NCBI RefSeq assembly: GCF_918697925.1
Contig: NZ_CAKKMF010000056.1
Span: 1-34,775 of the forward strand
Direction: 5' to 3'
DNA length: 34,775 nt
Source of the DNA: Arthrobacter sp. Bi26
GTDB taxonomy: Bacteria > Actinomycetota > Actinomycetes > Actinomycetales > Micrococcaceae
This document shows, in pieces, positions 5,882-14,975 of this stretch. Within the stretch, counting starts at the first letter, position 1, and each line of letters opens with the position of its first letter. Position numbers and translations under genes: made by a program. Under the pieces are notes generated by a model. That model did no database searches. It was not told where the DNA came from and worked only from the letters and a program-made list of their open reading frames with translations.

Positions 5882-8800
5882 CTACTGGCCGTAGAAGACC
5901 CGCTCGAAAACTGCCCGGGCGCGGCGGCTCAACCGGAGGTAGTCCTCTTCCAGCGCCGCCGCGTTGCCCTGTCCATAGCCGCACCAGCGGGCCACGGCCT
6001 CAAGGTCGCGGCGGGAGGAGGGCAGCAGGTCCGAGGACCGGCCGGTCCAGATGACATTGGCCGAACGGATCCGGCTCGCCAGCCGCCAGGCGCGGAGGAG
6101 GATTACGGTGTCCCCCGCGTCGATCAGATCCAGGGCCGCCGCCGCCTCGAGCGCCTCCACGGTGGACGTGGTCCGCAGCTGCGGATGTTTGCCGGCGTGC
6201 CGGAGCTGGAGCAGCTGGGCCAGCCATTCGACGTCGCTCAGCCCGCCCCTGCCGAGCTTCAGGTGCCGGGCGGGATCGGCCCCGCGCGGCAGGCGCTCCG
6301 CCTCGACCCTGGCCTTGACCCGCCGGACCTCCCGCACGTCCTGGTCAGACAACGACTCCGGGTACCGGATGGTATCGATCAGGGCCACAAAATCCTCGGC
6401 CAGGGCATCGTCGCCGGCCATGGGACGCGCCCGCAGCAGCGCCTGGGCCTCCCAGACAAGGGACCACCGGCGGTAGTACTCGGCATAGGACTCCAGGGAC
6501 CGCACCATGGGCCCGCTCTTGCCCTCGGGGCGCAGGTCAGCGTCCACCGCCAGCACCCGTTCGGCCAAAATCGCCGGTTTGAGCGGCTGGGTCAGCAGGC
6601 TGGAGAGCTTGCCCACTATCTGCAGGGCCTGCGCCTGTGCCTCCTCTTCCGGCACGCCGGGGAGTCCGCGGTGGACGTACATGACGTCGGCGTCCGAGCC
6701 GTAGCCGATCTCCCGGCCGCCCTGACGGCCCATCGCGACCACCAGCACGTGCGTCTTCAGCGGTTCCTCGGCGGTGATGATCGTCTCCGCCACGCGCAGC
6801 GCCCCCAGGACGGCCGCCCGGTCCGTATCAGCGAGGGCTGCCCCCACCTGGTCCTGGTCCAGCAGCCCCTCGCTGTCCGCAATGGCGATCCGCAGGATTT
6901 CCCGGCGCCGGATCAGCCGGATCAGCCGCATGGCACTCTCCGGGTCCGCGTGCCGGGACATCTTCGAGGTGATCTCAAGCCATTGGGATTCGAAGCTGAG
7001 CGGCACCAGGTCCTTGTCCGTGCCCAGCCAGGCCACGGACTCGGGTGAAACCTCCAGCAGGTCCGCGATCAGCCGGGAGTTGGCGAGCACGTGGCAGAGC
7101 CGCTCTGCCGCGACCGTCGAATCCCGGAGCATGCCCAGGTACCAGTGCGTCGTGCCAAGGGCCTCGCTGACGCGCCGGAAGGCGAGCAGCCCGGCGTCGG
7201 GGTCCACGCCGTCGGCGAGCCAGTCCAGCAGAATGGGCAGGAGCTGGCGCTGGAGTGCGGCGCGCCGGCTCACGCCGGCGGTGAGGGCCTCGATGTGCCG
7301 CATCGCACCGGGGGGATCGAGGTAGCCGAGGGCCGCGAGGCGGCCTTGGGCGGCTTCCGGAGTCAGGCGCGCCTCTTCGCTGCTCAGGGTGGCGACGGTA
7401 TTGAGCAGGGGGCGGTAGAAAATACGTTCGTGGAGTTCCCGCACAGAGCGCTTGGTCTTTCGCCAGGCGGCGACCAGGGCATCCGGCTTGGGCCGCTCGG
7501 CGGAGAACGGTCCCAGGACAGCCTTGGCCAGGGAGCGCAACGATGCCTCGTTGACCGGCATGAGGTGGGTCCGGCGCAGCTGGAACAGCTGGATCCGGTG
7601 TTCGAGGAGGCGCAGGTAGCGGTAGTCGCGGTCGAACTCCGCGGCGTCCGACCGGCCGATGTACCCGCCCGCGGACAGCGCGGCGATGGCCGAGGTGGTG
7701 TCCCGGCAGCGCAACGATTCATCGGACTTGCCGTGCACGAGCTGGAGCAGCTGGACGGTGAATTCGACGTCGCGCAGTCCTCCGCGGCCCAGTTTGATCT
7801 GCCGCTGTTCCTCATCGGCTGGAATATGTTCGGTGACGCGGCGGCGCATGGCGCGGACGGATTCGACAAAGCCGTCCCGTCCCGCAGAGGACCAGATCAA
7901 GGGCGTCACGGCTGCCTCGTAGCGGGCCCCCAGGGCGGTGTCGCCGGCAATCGTCCGGGCCTTCAGGAGGGCCTGGAATTCCCAGCTCTCGGCCCAGCGC
8001 GCGTAATAGCTTTCGTGCGAGGCGAGGGTCCGGACCAGCGGCCCGGATTTGCCCTCGGGCCGGAGGTTCGCATCCACTTCCCACAGCCCGGGTTCGCGGC
8101 TCGTGGACATGATCGCCCGCGAGATCCCGGCAGCCAGGACGGTGCCGATGGTAGTGGCCAGGGTGTCTTCCAGCGCGCCGGAATCGATCACGTAGATGAC
8201 GTCGACGTCGGATATGTAGTTCAGTTCGCCGGCACCGCACTTGCCCATGCCGATTACGGCGAGCCCGACGTCGGCCACCTCCTCGGCGTCGAACTTCTCC
8301 GCTGCCTCGGCCCGGGACACGGCGAGGGCGGCCTCGAGGGCGGCTCCGGCGAGATCTGCCAGTTCCGCTCCCGCGGCCGGCATGAAGTCCAGCGGATCGG
8401 CCGCGCACAGGTCCTTGATGGCGAGTTCCACGAGCCCGCGCCGGTAGGCGGTCCGCAGGGCGGCGTAGGCTTCCTGACCGCTAAGGGCCGCCACCGGCCG
8501 GGCAGATTTGGGGTCGGCCCGCACCGACTGCAGCAGCCGGGACCGCAGGGCCGCGGCGTCTGCGGCCAGCGGTTCCGGGCTGACCCGGACCTCGAAGGCG
8601 TCGAGGTGCTCGGGGTGGCGGATGAGGAACTCGCCCAGCGCCTCGGAGGCCCCCAGGACCCGGTACAGCGGTTCGCTGCTCTCCAGGTCCGCGACGGCAA
8701 GCTTGCGCAGCTCCGGGTGCTTCTCGATCAGCCGCACCAGGGACTGCAGGGCCGTGTCCGGGTTCGCCGCCAGTTGCAGCCCCGCGAACAGGGCATCCTG

Positions 8801-8893
8801 GTCGAGCCCCTCCAGCTCCCGGGCCGCCAGGAACCGCTCGCCCTTGTCCAGATCACTGAAGCCGGCGGCAATGAGGCGTCGTGCCAGGCTCAT
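5882..8893 (-). CDS. glnE: Bifunctional glutamine synthetase adenylyltransferase/deadenylase
   Basis: A 1003-residue, full-length GlnE. It adds AMP to GlnA1 when nitrogen is plentiful and removes it when nitrogen is scarce. Two nucleotidyltransferase domains are clear: IGMGKCGAGELNYISDVDV at about 214-232 (Asp229 and Asp231) and VAMGRQGGREIGYGSDADV at about 719-737 (Asp734 and Asp736). Each is followed by a WEVDANLRPEGKSGP- or VDADLRPEGKSGP-type segment and a GRGGL-DVE motif. By family knowledge the N-terminal half deadenylylates and the C-terminal half adenylylates. It starts nine bases after the glnA2 stop, forming a glnA2-glnE operon as in Streptomyces and mycobacteria. Long antisense frames over it are composition artefacts. 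Confidence 0.98.
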   Translation of the reverse strand: MSLARRLIAAGFSDLDKGERFLAARELEGLDQDALFAGLQLAANPDTALQSLVRLIEKHPELRKLAVADLESSEPLYRVLGASEALGEFLIRHPEHLDAFEVRVSPEPLAADAAALRSRLLQSVRADPKSARPVAALSGQEAYAALRTAYRRGLVELAIKDLCAADPLDFMPAAGAELADLAGAALEAALAVSRAEAAEKFDAEEVADVGLAVIGMGKCGAGELNYISDVDVIYVIDSGALEDTLATTIGTVLAAGISRAIMSTSREPGLWEVDANLRPEGKSGPLVRTLASHESYYARWAESWEFQALLKARTIAGDTALGARYEAAVTPLIWSSAGRDGFVESVRAMRRRVTEHIPADEEQRQIKLGRGGLRDVEFTVQLLQLVHGKSDESLRCRDTTSAIAALSAGGYIGRSDAAEFDRDYRYLRLLEHRIQLFQLRRTHLMPVNEASLRSLAKAVLGPFSAERPKPDALVAAWRKTKRSVRELHERIFYRPLLNTVATLSSEEARLTPEAAQGRLAALGYLDPPGAMRHIEALTAGVSRRAALQRQLLPILLDWLADGVDPDAGLLAFRRVSEALGTTHWYLGMLRDSTVAAERLCHVLANSRLIADLLEVSPESVAWLGTDKDLVPLSFESQWLEITSKMSRHADPESAMRLIRLIRRREILRIAIADSEGLLDQDQVGAALADTDRAAVLGALRVAETIITAEEPLKTHVLVVAMGRQGGREIGYGSDADVMYVHRGLPGVPEEEAQAQALQIVGKLSSLLTQPLKPAILAERVLAVDADLRPEGKSGPMVRSLESYAEYYRRWSLVWEAQALLRARPMAGDDALAEDFVALIDTIRYPESLSDQDVREVRRVKARVEAERLPRGADPARHLKLGRGGLSDVEWLAQLLQLRHAGKHPQLRTTSTVEALEAAAALDLIDAGDTVILLRAWRLASRIRSANVIWTGRSSDLLPSSRRDLEAVARWCGYGQGNAAALEEDYLRLSRRARAVFERVFYGQ

Positions 8894-8902
8894 TGGGGCA
8901 GC

Positions 8903-10243
8903 CTACAGAATGCCGAGATTGCGTTGCAGCTCGTAGGGCGTCACCTGGAGGCGGTAGTCCTGCCATTCTGCACGCTTGTTGCGCAGGAAGTGCTCGAACA
9001 CCTGCTCGCCGAGGATCTGCGGCATGAGTTCGGAATCCTCCATGGTCCGGATCGCGTCGTGCAGGCTCGCCGGCAGCGGGTCGTGGCCCATGGCGCGGCG
9101 TTCCGCCGAGCTCAGTGACCAGATGTCGTCCTCGGCCGCCGCGGGGAGCTGGTAGCCCTCCTCGATGCCTTTCAGGCCGGCACCGAGGAGCACGGCATAG
9201 GCCAGGTAGGGGTTGGCGGCGGAGTCGATGCCACGGTATTCGATCCGCGCGGACTGGCCCTTGCCGGGCTTGTACAGCGGGACCCGGACCAGCGCGGAGC
9301 GGTTGTTGTGGCCCCAGCTCAGGTAGCTCGGTGCTTCCCCCCCGCCCCAGAGCCGCTTGTACGAGTTCACGAACTGGTTGGTCACCGCCGTGAATTCGGG
9401 GGCATGCTTGAGGATGCCGGCAATGAACTGGCGCGCCGTCTCGGAAAGCTGGAACTCCGCACCGGCCTCGTAGAAGGCGTTGGTGTCTCCTTCAAAGAGC
9501 GAGAAGTGCGTGTGCATGCCGGAGCCCGGGTGGGCTGTGAAGGGCTTGGGCATGAAGGTGGCGTACGTGCCCTGCTGCAGCGCGACCTCCTTGATGACCG
9601 TCCGGAAGGTCATGATGTTATCCGCGGTCTGCAGCGCGTCCGCGTAGCGCAGGTCGATCTCGTTCTGGCCCGGCCCGGCCTCGTGGTGGCTGAATTCCAC
9701 GGAGATGCCGACGGATTCGAGCATGGTCACGGCGGTCCGGCGGAAGTCCTGGGCCACGCCGCCCGGGACGTGGTCAAAATAGCCGCCCTCGTCCACGGGG
9801 ACCGGCGATCCGTCGGGGCCCGGCTGCTGGGACTTGAGCAGGTAGAACTCGATCTCGGGGTGGGTGTAGCAGGTGAAGCCCATGTCCGCGGCCTTGGCCA
9901 GGGTGCGCTTGAGGACGTTGCGCGGGTCCGCGGCGGAGGGTTCGCCGTCGGGGGTCAGGATGTCGCAGAACATCCGCGAGGTGGCCTCGGTCTCGCCGCG
10001 CCACGGCAGGATCTGGAACGTGGCCGGATCCGGCTGGGCGAGCATGTCGGATTCAAAGACACGGGCCAGGCCTTCGATCGATGACCCGTCGAATCCGAGC
10101 CCTTCCTCGAACGCGCCTTCAACCTCGGCCGGGGCCAGGGCCACGGACTTGAGCGATCCCACGACGTCGGTGAACCAAAGGCGCACAAACCGCACATCGC
10201 GCTCTTCGATCGTCCGCAGGACAAACTCTTGCTGGCGGTCCAT
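8903..10243 (-). CDS. glnA2: Glutamine synthetase family protein, GlnA2 type
   Basis: A 446-residue GSI-type enzyme. Motifs include GLGFDGSSIEGLARV, HPEIEFYL, HHEAGPGQNEIDLRYADAL, HPGSGMHTHFSLF and NSYKRLWGGGEAP. At the place of the adenylylation tyrosine the sequence is DDIWSLSS, so Trp375 replaces Tyr and GlnE should not modify it. This is usual for actinobacterial GlnA2, reported in Streptomyces to act on polyamines rather than as the main glutamine synthetase; the substrate here is not proven. The frame extends 22 codons upstream to a GTG at 10309, but the ATG at 10243 has AGAGG six bases ahead and gives the normal family length. It is the first gene of the glnA2-glnE operon. Confidence 0.93.
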   Translation of the reverse strand: MDRQQEFVLRTIEERDVRFVRLWFTDVVGSLKSVALAPAEVEGAFEEGLGFDGSSIEGLARVFESDMLAQPDPATFQILPWRGETEATSRMFCDILTPDGEPSAADPRNVLKRTLAKAADMGFTCYTHPEIEFYLLKSQQPGPDGSPVPVDEGGYFDHVPGGVAQDFRRTAVTMLESVGISVEFSHHEAGPGQNEIDLRYADALQTADNIMTFRTVIKEVALQQGTYATFMPKPFTAHPGSGMHTHFSLFEGDTNAFYEAGAEFQLSETARQFIAGILKHAPEFTAVTNQFVNSYKRLWGGGEAPSYLSWGHNNRSALVRVPLYKPGKGQSARIEYRGIDSAANPYLAYAVLLGAGLKGIEEGYQLPAAAEDDIWSLSSAERRAMGHDPLPASLHDAIRTMEDSELMPQILGEQVFEHFLRNKRAEWQDYRLQVTPYELQRNLGIL

Positions 10244-10314
10244 ACTGGCCTCTTTCCGGTTCTTCCATCCGCCCCAGGCCCGCCTTTCATGGGCCCTGCG
10301 GCTGCTCACGGTTC

Positions 10315-10320
10315 ACTTTA
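10315..10320 (-). promoter_or_regulatory. Candidate -10 box of the glnA2-glnE operon
   Basis: TAAAGT on the minus strand, about 72 bases before the glnA2 start. No good -35 is visible. The rest of the 262-bp divergent region to panB holds short hairpins at about 10412-10429 (ACGGCG/CGCCGT) and 10454-10468 (CGGGGA/TCCCCG) and no gene. Confidence 0.35.
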
Positions 10321-10493
10321 CTAAGCATTGCCTCCGATTGCTGAAGCCGGACCCCCGCGTAACACACCGTTAACACAACGGCGGAGGATTTCGCGGCGTA
10401 CGGCGGCGCTGCGCCGTCACGCGGACCGCCCTTGTGACGTGATTCACTGCCAACGGGGACGTTCCCCGGTAGCTGCGGCACTTCGTATCGCAT

Positions 10494-10499
10494 TACGCT
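10494..10499 (+). promoter_or_regulatory. -10 box of a probable leaderless panB transcript
   Basis: TACGCT at -12 to -7 from the ATG at 10506. No Shine-Dalgarno is present. Confidence 0.5.
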
Positions 10500-10505
10500 C
10501 GTGGC

Positions 10506-11456
10506 ATGGCCACACCTAACAGCTCTGATTCCAGCACGCCCGCAGAACTTGCGGCCCCCTACGGCAACGGCCCGGCAGCGGCTTCAGCGGCCGTCCCATC
10601 CGGAACCACGGGTGGCGCCGGCGGCGGCACTGGCGGGGCTGCGGAGGCGCCCCGGAAGCCGGCGGCCAGGATCCGCACGCATCATCTGTACCAGGCCAAG
10701 GTCAACGGTGAGCGCTTCGCCATGCTCACCGCTTATGACCAGTACACCGCCGAGATTTTTGACCAGGCAGGCATCGAGGTGCTGCTGGTGGGCGATTCGG
10801 CGTCCAATAACGTCTTCGGCAACGAGACAAGCCTGCCCGTGACGGTGGACGAGCTCCTTCCGCTGTGCCGGGCCGTCGCCCGCTCCGCGCGGCGGGCTCT
10901 GGTGGTCGCGGACCTGCCGTTCGGCAGCTACGAGGTCTCCGCCCAGCAGGCGGTCGCCACCGGCGTGCGGTTCCTGAAAGAGGGCCTTGCCCACGGGGTC
11001 AAGATCGAAGGCGGAAAGTTCTACGCCGAGACCGTCCGCGCCATGGTCCAGGCCGGGATCCCGGTCATGGCGCACATCGGCTTCACCCCGCAGAGCGAGC
11101 ACGCCCTCGGCGGCTACCGGGTCCAGGGCCGCGGCGATGACGCCCAGCGGTTGATCGACGACGCCGTCGCGCTGGCGGACGCCGGCGCGTTCTGCGTGCT
11201 CATGGAAATGGTCCCGGCCGCCACGGCGGCCGCCGTGGATGCCGCGGTCGAGGTCCCCACCGTCGGCATCGGCGCAGGCAGCGCCACTACGGGACAGGTC
11301 CTTGTGTGGCAGGACATGGCGGGCCTGCGCGGTGGAAAGATGGCGAAATTCGTCAAGCAGTACGCGGACCTGCGCACCTCGCTCAGCGACGCGGCGAAAG
11401 CTTACGGCGAGGACGTGCGCTCGGGCCAGTTCCCCGGCCCGGAGCACTCCTTCTAA
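10506..11456 (+). CDS. panB: 3-methyl-2-oxobutanoate hydroxymethyltransferase (ketopantoate hydroxymethyltransferase)
   Basis: A 316-residue PanB, the first committed step of pantothenate and coenzyme A synthesis: it transfers a hydroxymethyl group from methylenetetrahydrofolate to 3-methyl-2-oxobutanoate. The TIM-barrel motifs are clear: FAMLTAYDQYTAEIFDQAG, EVLLVGDSASNNVFG (metal-binding Asp), ADLPFGSY, GVKIEGG, HIGFTPQS and FCVLMEMVP (catalytic Glu). Residues 1-54 are an Ala/Gly/Ser/Thr/Pro-rich extension without family homology, which makes the protein about 50 residues longer than usual. The start is kept because a -10-like TACGCT sits at -12 to -7 of this ATG. The tail PEHSF and stop are partly repeated just downstream. 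Confidence 0.97.
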   Translation: MATPNSSDSSTPAELAAPYGNGPAAASAAVPSGTTGGAGGGTGGAAEAPRKPAARIRTHHLYQAKVNGERFAMLTAYDQYTAEIFDQAGIEVLLVGDSASNNVFGNETSLPVTVDELLPLCRAVARSARRALVVADLPFGSYEVSAQQAVATGVRFLKEGLAHGVKIEGGKFYAETVRAMVQAGIPVMAHIGFTPQSEHALGGYRVQGRGDDAQRLIDDAVALADAGAFCVLMEMVPAATAAAVDAAVEVPTVGIGAGSATTGQVLVWQDMAGLRGGKMAKFVKQYADLRTSLSDAAKAYGEDVRSGQFPGPEHSF

Positions 11457-11488
11457 GCCACCTCCGGAGCACTCCATCTCAGCCGCCC
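11439..11488 (+). repeat. 25-bp tandem duplication covering the panB stop codon
   Basis: 11439-11463 (CCGGAGCACTCCTTCTAAGC and five more) repeats at 11464-11488 with 21 of 25 bases identical. The panB TAA lies in the first copy. Confidence 0.75.
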
Positions 11489-11694
11489 TGGTGCCCACAA
11501 GGCATTCGTTATTCGTATCCAAAGCGTGACCTGCGGCGATACCTCATCCTTCACGGGCGATGCGTTGCGTCTCCGGTGCGGGCAGGCTGGCCATTAAGGT
11601 CTGCATTAAGGCCCCAAGATGTTCCGCCGGCCCGGACGGTTTCATGCGCGAAGCGCTGGGTCAGGCTCCGGCGGACACGACTGGAGGAGTATCG

Positions 11695-12084
11695 ATGGAC
11701 ACGAATAGCTTCTGGGACGTCCTGCTGTGGAGTTTCTGGTTCTTCATCTGGATCGCCGCGCTGATGGTGTGGTTCCGTTGCCTGATGGACTTGTTCGGCG
11801 ACCACGAGCTCAGCGGCTGGGGTAAAGCCGGCTGGGTAATACTGCTGATCTTCGTACCCTGGCTCGGCGCCCTCATCTACCTGATCGCCCGGGGCCGCAG
11901 CATGGCCGAGCGGCAGATGAAGACACTGGCCCAGCAACAGGCTGCCCAACAGGAGTACATCCAGCAGGTCGCAGGCAAGTCGGCCAGTCCCGCCGCCCAG
12001 ATCGCCGATGCCAGGGCGCTGCTCGATTCCGGAGCTATCAACCAGACCGAGTTTGATTCCCTGAAGGCAAAGGCCCTGGCCTGA
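11695..12084 (+). CDS. PLDc_N/SHOCT-type small membrane protein
   Basis: A 129-residue protein. It has two membrane helices (about 7-28, Trp/Phe rich, and 45-65), the second inside a GKAGWVILLIFVPWLGALIYLIARGR segment typical of the PLDc_N (phospholipase D nuclease N-terminal) family. A Gln-rich linker (79-92) leads to a C-terminal SHOCT domain (about 101-128: ADARALLDSGAINQTEFDSLKAKAL). SHOCT domains are short oligomerisation elements; no enzymatic activity is expected. The frame is open back to 11560, but GGAGGAG (11683-11689) five bases before the ATG at 11695 fixes the start. The MBL gene follows after 37 bases, so the two may be co-transcribed. The 238 bases upstream hold no gene. Confidence 0.85.
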   Translation: MDTNSFWDVLLWSFWFFIWIAALMVWFRCLMDLFGDHELSGWGKAGWVILLIFVPWLGALIYLIARGRSMAERQMKTLAQQQAAQQEYIQQVAGKSASPAAQIADARALLDSGAINQTEFDSLKAKALA

Positions 12085-12121
12085 CGCGACACCTGACCTG
12101 GACAACGGGCGACGGCCCGGC

Positions 12122-12880
12122 ATGAGAATCACCTGGCTTGGTCACTCCTCGGTGGTTCTGGATCTCGACGGAGTTCGGGTCCTGACCGACCCGCTGCTTC
12201 GTCCCCATGCCGGGCTGTTGCGACGCCTGGCACCGCGGCCGGCCCCGGAGTCGTGGAGCCGACCGGACGTGGTGCTGCTCTCCCACCTGCACCACGACCA
12301 CGCCGAGCTGCGCTCCCTGCGCATGCTCCGCGGGGCAGCGCTGATGAGCGCTCCGGCGAACATTGCCTGGTTGCGTCGCAGAAAGCTGCTGCACACGGTT
12401 CCTTTGGGGGACGGCTGGACGCCGGTAGGCGGCGGGGTCGAGATTCGCCAGGTGCCCGCCGAGCATCGCAGCCGCCCTATGCCGCACCGTCCCAACGACG
12501 CCAATGGCCAACTCGTTCGGGGCCGATCGGGCATCGTCTGGATCGCCGGTGACACGGGTTTGTATCCGGAGATGGCCGCGATCCCCGCCATGGCGGGAGG
12601 GCCCATCGATGTCGCCCTGGTGCCGGTCTGGGGGTGGGGACCGAGGCTCTCGGCGGGACACCTGTCTCCGGAGAGCGCCGCCCGGGCTGTCGCGATGAGC
12701 GGCGCGCGATTCGCCGTACCGGTGCACTGGGGAACGCTGCACCCTCCGTTCGTCACACATTTTGCCCGGAGCTGGTTTGAGCAGCCCGGGCACCGGTTTG
12801 CTGAGGCCGTGGCGGAGCAGGCTCCTGGCTGCACGGCAGTGGTCCTCGCTCCCGGCCAGTCATGGGTAGCGCCCGAGTGA
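12122..12880 (+). CDS. Metallo-beta-lactamase-fold metal-dependent hydrolase (UlaG-like)
   Basis: A 252-residue MBL-fold protein. Metal ligands are visible: SHLHHDHAEL (His55, His57, Asp59, His60), then EH in VPAEHRSR, Asp in IAGDTGLY and His in PVHWGTLHP. The start MRITWLGHSSVVLDLDGVRVL is typical of the UlaG-like branch, whose members hydrolyse phosphorylated lactones, N-acyl phosphatidylethanolamines or phosphodiesters. The substrate cannot be named. No Shine-Dalgarno and no -10 hexamer lie before the ATG at 12122, so expression probably comes from the SHOCT gene 37 bases upstream. It converges on the phosphodiesterase gene with only 31 bases between stops and no terminator there. Confidence 0.88.
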   Translation: MRITWLGHSSVVLDLDGVRVLTDPLLRPHAGLLRRLAPRPAPESWSRPDVVLLSHLHHDHAELRSLRMLRGAALMSAPANIAWLRRRKLLHTVPLGDGWTPVGGGVEIRQVPAEHRSRPMPHRPNDANGQLVRGRSGIVWIAGDTGLYPEMAAIPAMAGGPIDVALVPVWGWGPRLSAGHLSPESAARAVAMSGARFAVPVHWGTLHPPFVTHFARSWFEQPGHRFAEAVAEQAPGCTAVVLAPGQSWVAPE

Positions 12881-12911
12881 GTCGCTCAGCCCAGTCATTC
12901 AATCCAGTCAC

Positions 12912-14942
12912 TCAATTGTGGAATGCCGTCGTGGCTCGTTGGCCGCAGGACTCGAGCATCCCCACCAGCACCCGGTGGAGTTCTCCGGCACCCTCGATCC
13001 GCTCGGGCAGCCCCGCCATGAGGTCGGCCGGGCCGATCAGCATGGCGCGGTCCTGCCAACCGCCGAGGCCCCCGTGGGATCCGACGAGGCCTTCGAATGC
13101 TGAGACGTCGTCGGTCACTGGATCGACCGCGCTGTTCACATATAAATCCGGTGCCTCGGGGTGCATCATCGCCCGGGCGAGCACCCGCGCCGCGTGGGAG
13201 CCGAAGCCGGCCAACGGATCGATGCCCTCCACCGCGCCGCTGGTGAGGTTGAGGCGCCCACCGCTTCCGATCGCCCACGACTGGCCGTCGTCATCAATGC
13301 CGGCGACAAACCCGACACCGGGATGGCCTGCCAGGCCCGGGATCAGGGCTGGCCACTGGCTCTCGAGGGCTCGGAGAGTCAAGCGCCGGTCACCCCGCAC
13401 GTAGACCAGGCCCAGGTTGCCTGAACCCAACACGACCACCGGATCCTCGGCGTCGCCGGGAGCCGACGTCTGCTGCGCCTTGGTCAGCACCTTATCGGCA
13501 CGGCCGGCCAGTTTCCCGGTCATCCCGCCGGCCGCAATGTCGCCGGCGATGGAGTCCGCGCGCCCAAGCCCCTCGACGGACGCGTCCACGTTCTGAACCT
13601 GTTCGTTCATCAGTTCCGCACACAGATCGCCGAGCGCCTGGCCATACCGGTCGGCGAACGGGGTGCCCTGGGACTGGCCGTGGTCCGAGAGCACCACCAG
13701 CCGGTAGCGGCGGGGGGCGGACCCGGCGAGCTGGGCCAGGGATCCGAGCGTGCGGTCCAGGCCATCGAGGGCGGCGAGGGATTCGGGCCGGAACATGCCT
13801 GCATGGTGGGCGATCTCGTCGTAGTCGACGTAGTCGACATAGATGACCTTCGTGCCACGACGCAGCTCCTCCGCCACCAAGGCCGTGTTCAGGTCTCGCA
13901 GCAGAGCGTTGGTGACGGCTCGCAGCAGGGCGAAGGTCCAGTCTCGATGCACACGCGGGTTGAGGTCACGCTTGACCTGTCTCCGGGCCTGCCAACGCTC
14001 CTTGAGGATCTCCGCGACTGTCCGCGTGAAGCTGCGCATGAATCCGTTCGGCGAAGCGAAAAACCACGCGAACGCACGACGGGTTTGGGTGGAACCGCGC
14101 CGGACCTCCACCCGGCTCATCGTCAATAGCGATCGGGGCGCGTCACCGGTGAACAGATTCGAAATGGAGACGCCGTCGTCGCAGAGCAGGCCTTGGCCGG
14201 TGCTGTGCCTTTCCTCGATCACCCGGGCGTCTGCCGGACGGTTGGCCACCAGGACCCGTTTGAGCTCACGGTCATACCACCGGAAGGCGGGGATCCCGTC
14301 GACGGTCCCGTGCAGAATGCCCAGCTGGCTGGCTGGCGTGGTGCACGGCAGCTGCGGAGTCCATTCACGGAACTGGTAATCCCCCGATGTCAGCCAGCGC
14401 CGGATATGGGGTACTGCCCCGGATTGGACCGCCCACTGCAGTACCGGGAAGGGGACGCCGTCGAGTTGCACGAACAGGACGCCGTCAACTTCCGGATCCG
14501 TCACCGTTTCCTGCCGGCGTGCCCTTCCGGCCAGCGAGGTGATGAGTCCGTCATCAGTCCCGGCCGTGGTGGCCCACGAGATGAGCGTGCCCACGACGGC
14601 ACTGACCCAGGTCGCGGCAAGTGCGGTCCATGCCGTCGACTCGATGCCGGGCACCAGGCGGATGGCGACGTACATGATCAGGGCCTGCCCGATCAAAGCG
14701 GTGAGAAGCACCGCCAGCCAGCCCACCCGGGCGGAGATCTCCACCAGCGCGGGGCGGAGCACCAGACCGACGATGCCCGCCACTGCTGCCACTGCGGCGT
14801 AGGCCCACCAACTGGTTGCTGAGAACCCTGGCAGCAGGGCGCCGGTGATAATGAGGGCTGCAGTCGAAGCAGCCCAGGCAAGGGCCAGCCTGGCCAGGTC
14901 GGTGACTCGGGCGCCGCGGGTGCGGATAGCGCTGGTCGGCAT
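12912..14942 (-). CDS. Membrane-anchored alkaline phosphatase-superfamily phosphodiesterase
   Basis: A 676-residue two-part protein. Residues 15-125 hold four hydrophobic helices resembling the mycobacterial phage-holin-like family (Phage_holin_4_2), joined to a nucleotide pyrophosphatase/phosphodiesterase domain. Catalytic and metal residues are seen: Asp161 (VQLDGVPF), the nucleophile Thr201 or Thr202 (PCTTPASQ), Asp375 and His379/His380 (DYDEIAHHAG), Asp420-His421 (SDHGQSQG) and His623 (GSHGG). It probably hydrolyses a phosphodiester, perhaps of a nucleotide or lipid; the side of the membrane is unclear. The start at 14942 has no Shine-Dalgarno but CATACT at -12 to -7. The holin name reflects only the membrane part; nothing suggests a phage origin. 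Confidence 0.85.
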   Translation of the reverse strand: MPTSAIRTRGARVTDLARLALAWAASTAALIITGALLPGFSATSWWAYAAVAAVAGIVGLVLRPALVEISARVGWLAVLLTALIGQALIMYVAIRLVPGIESTAWTALAATWVSAVVGTLISWATTAGTDDGLITSLAGRARRQETVTDPEVDGVLFVQLDGVPFPVLQWAVQSGAVPHIRRWLTSGDYQFREWTPQLPCTTPASQLGILHGTVDGIPAFRWYDRELKRVLVANRPADARVIEERHSTGQGLLCDDGVSISNLFTGDAPRSLLTMSRVEVRRGSTQTRRAFAWFFASPNGFMRSFTRTVAEILKERWQARRQVKRDLNPRVHRDWTFALLRAVTNALLRDLNTALVAEELRRGTKVIYVDYVDYDEIAHHAGMFRPESLAALDGLDRTLGSLAQLAGSAPRRYRLVVLSDHGQSQGTPFADRYGQALGDLCAELMNEQVQNVDASVEGLGRADSIAGDIAAGGMTGKLAGRADKVLTKAQQTSAPGDAEDPVVVLGSGNLGLVYVRGDRRLTLRALESQWPALIPGLAGHPGVGFVAGIDDDGQSWAIGSGGRLNLTSGAVEGIDPLAGFGSHAARVLARAMMHPEAPDLYVNSAVDPVTDDVSAFEGLVGSHGGLGGWQDRAMLIGPADLMAGLPERIEGAGELHRVLVGMLESCGQRATTAFHN

Positions 14943-14948
14943 TTTCTC

Positions 14949-14954
14949 AGTATG
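14949..14954 (-). promoter_or_regulatory. Possible -10 box of the phosphodiesterase gene
   Basis: CATACT at -12 to -7 from the ATG at 14942, a 4 of 6 match to TATAAT. Confidence 0.35.
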
Positions 14955-14975
14955 GCTGGCCGTAACCGGCTGGCA

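Noticed and set aside
7091..9118. 675-residue plus-strand frame antisense to glnE
   Set aside because: It mirrors the third-codon GC of glnE, has no ribosome site and no family motif, and glnE is complete.
12912..14942. Prophage remnant because of the holin-like N-terminus
   Set aside because: The membrane part is fused to a complete phosphodiesterase, and no other phage gene or attachment site is visible.
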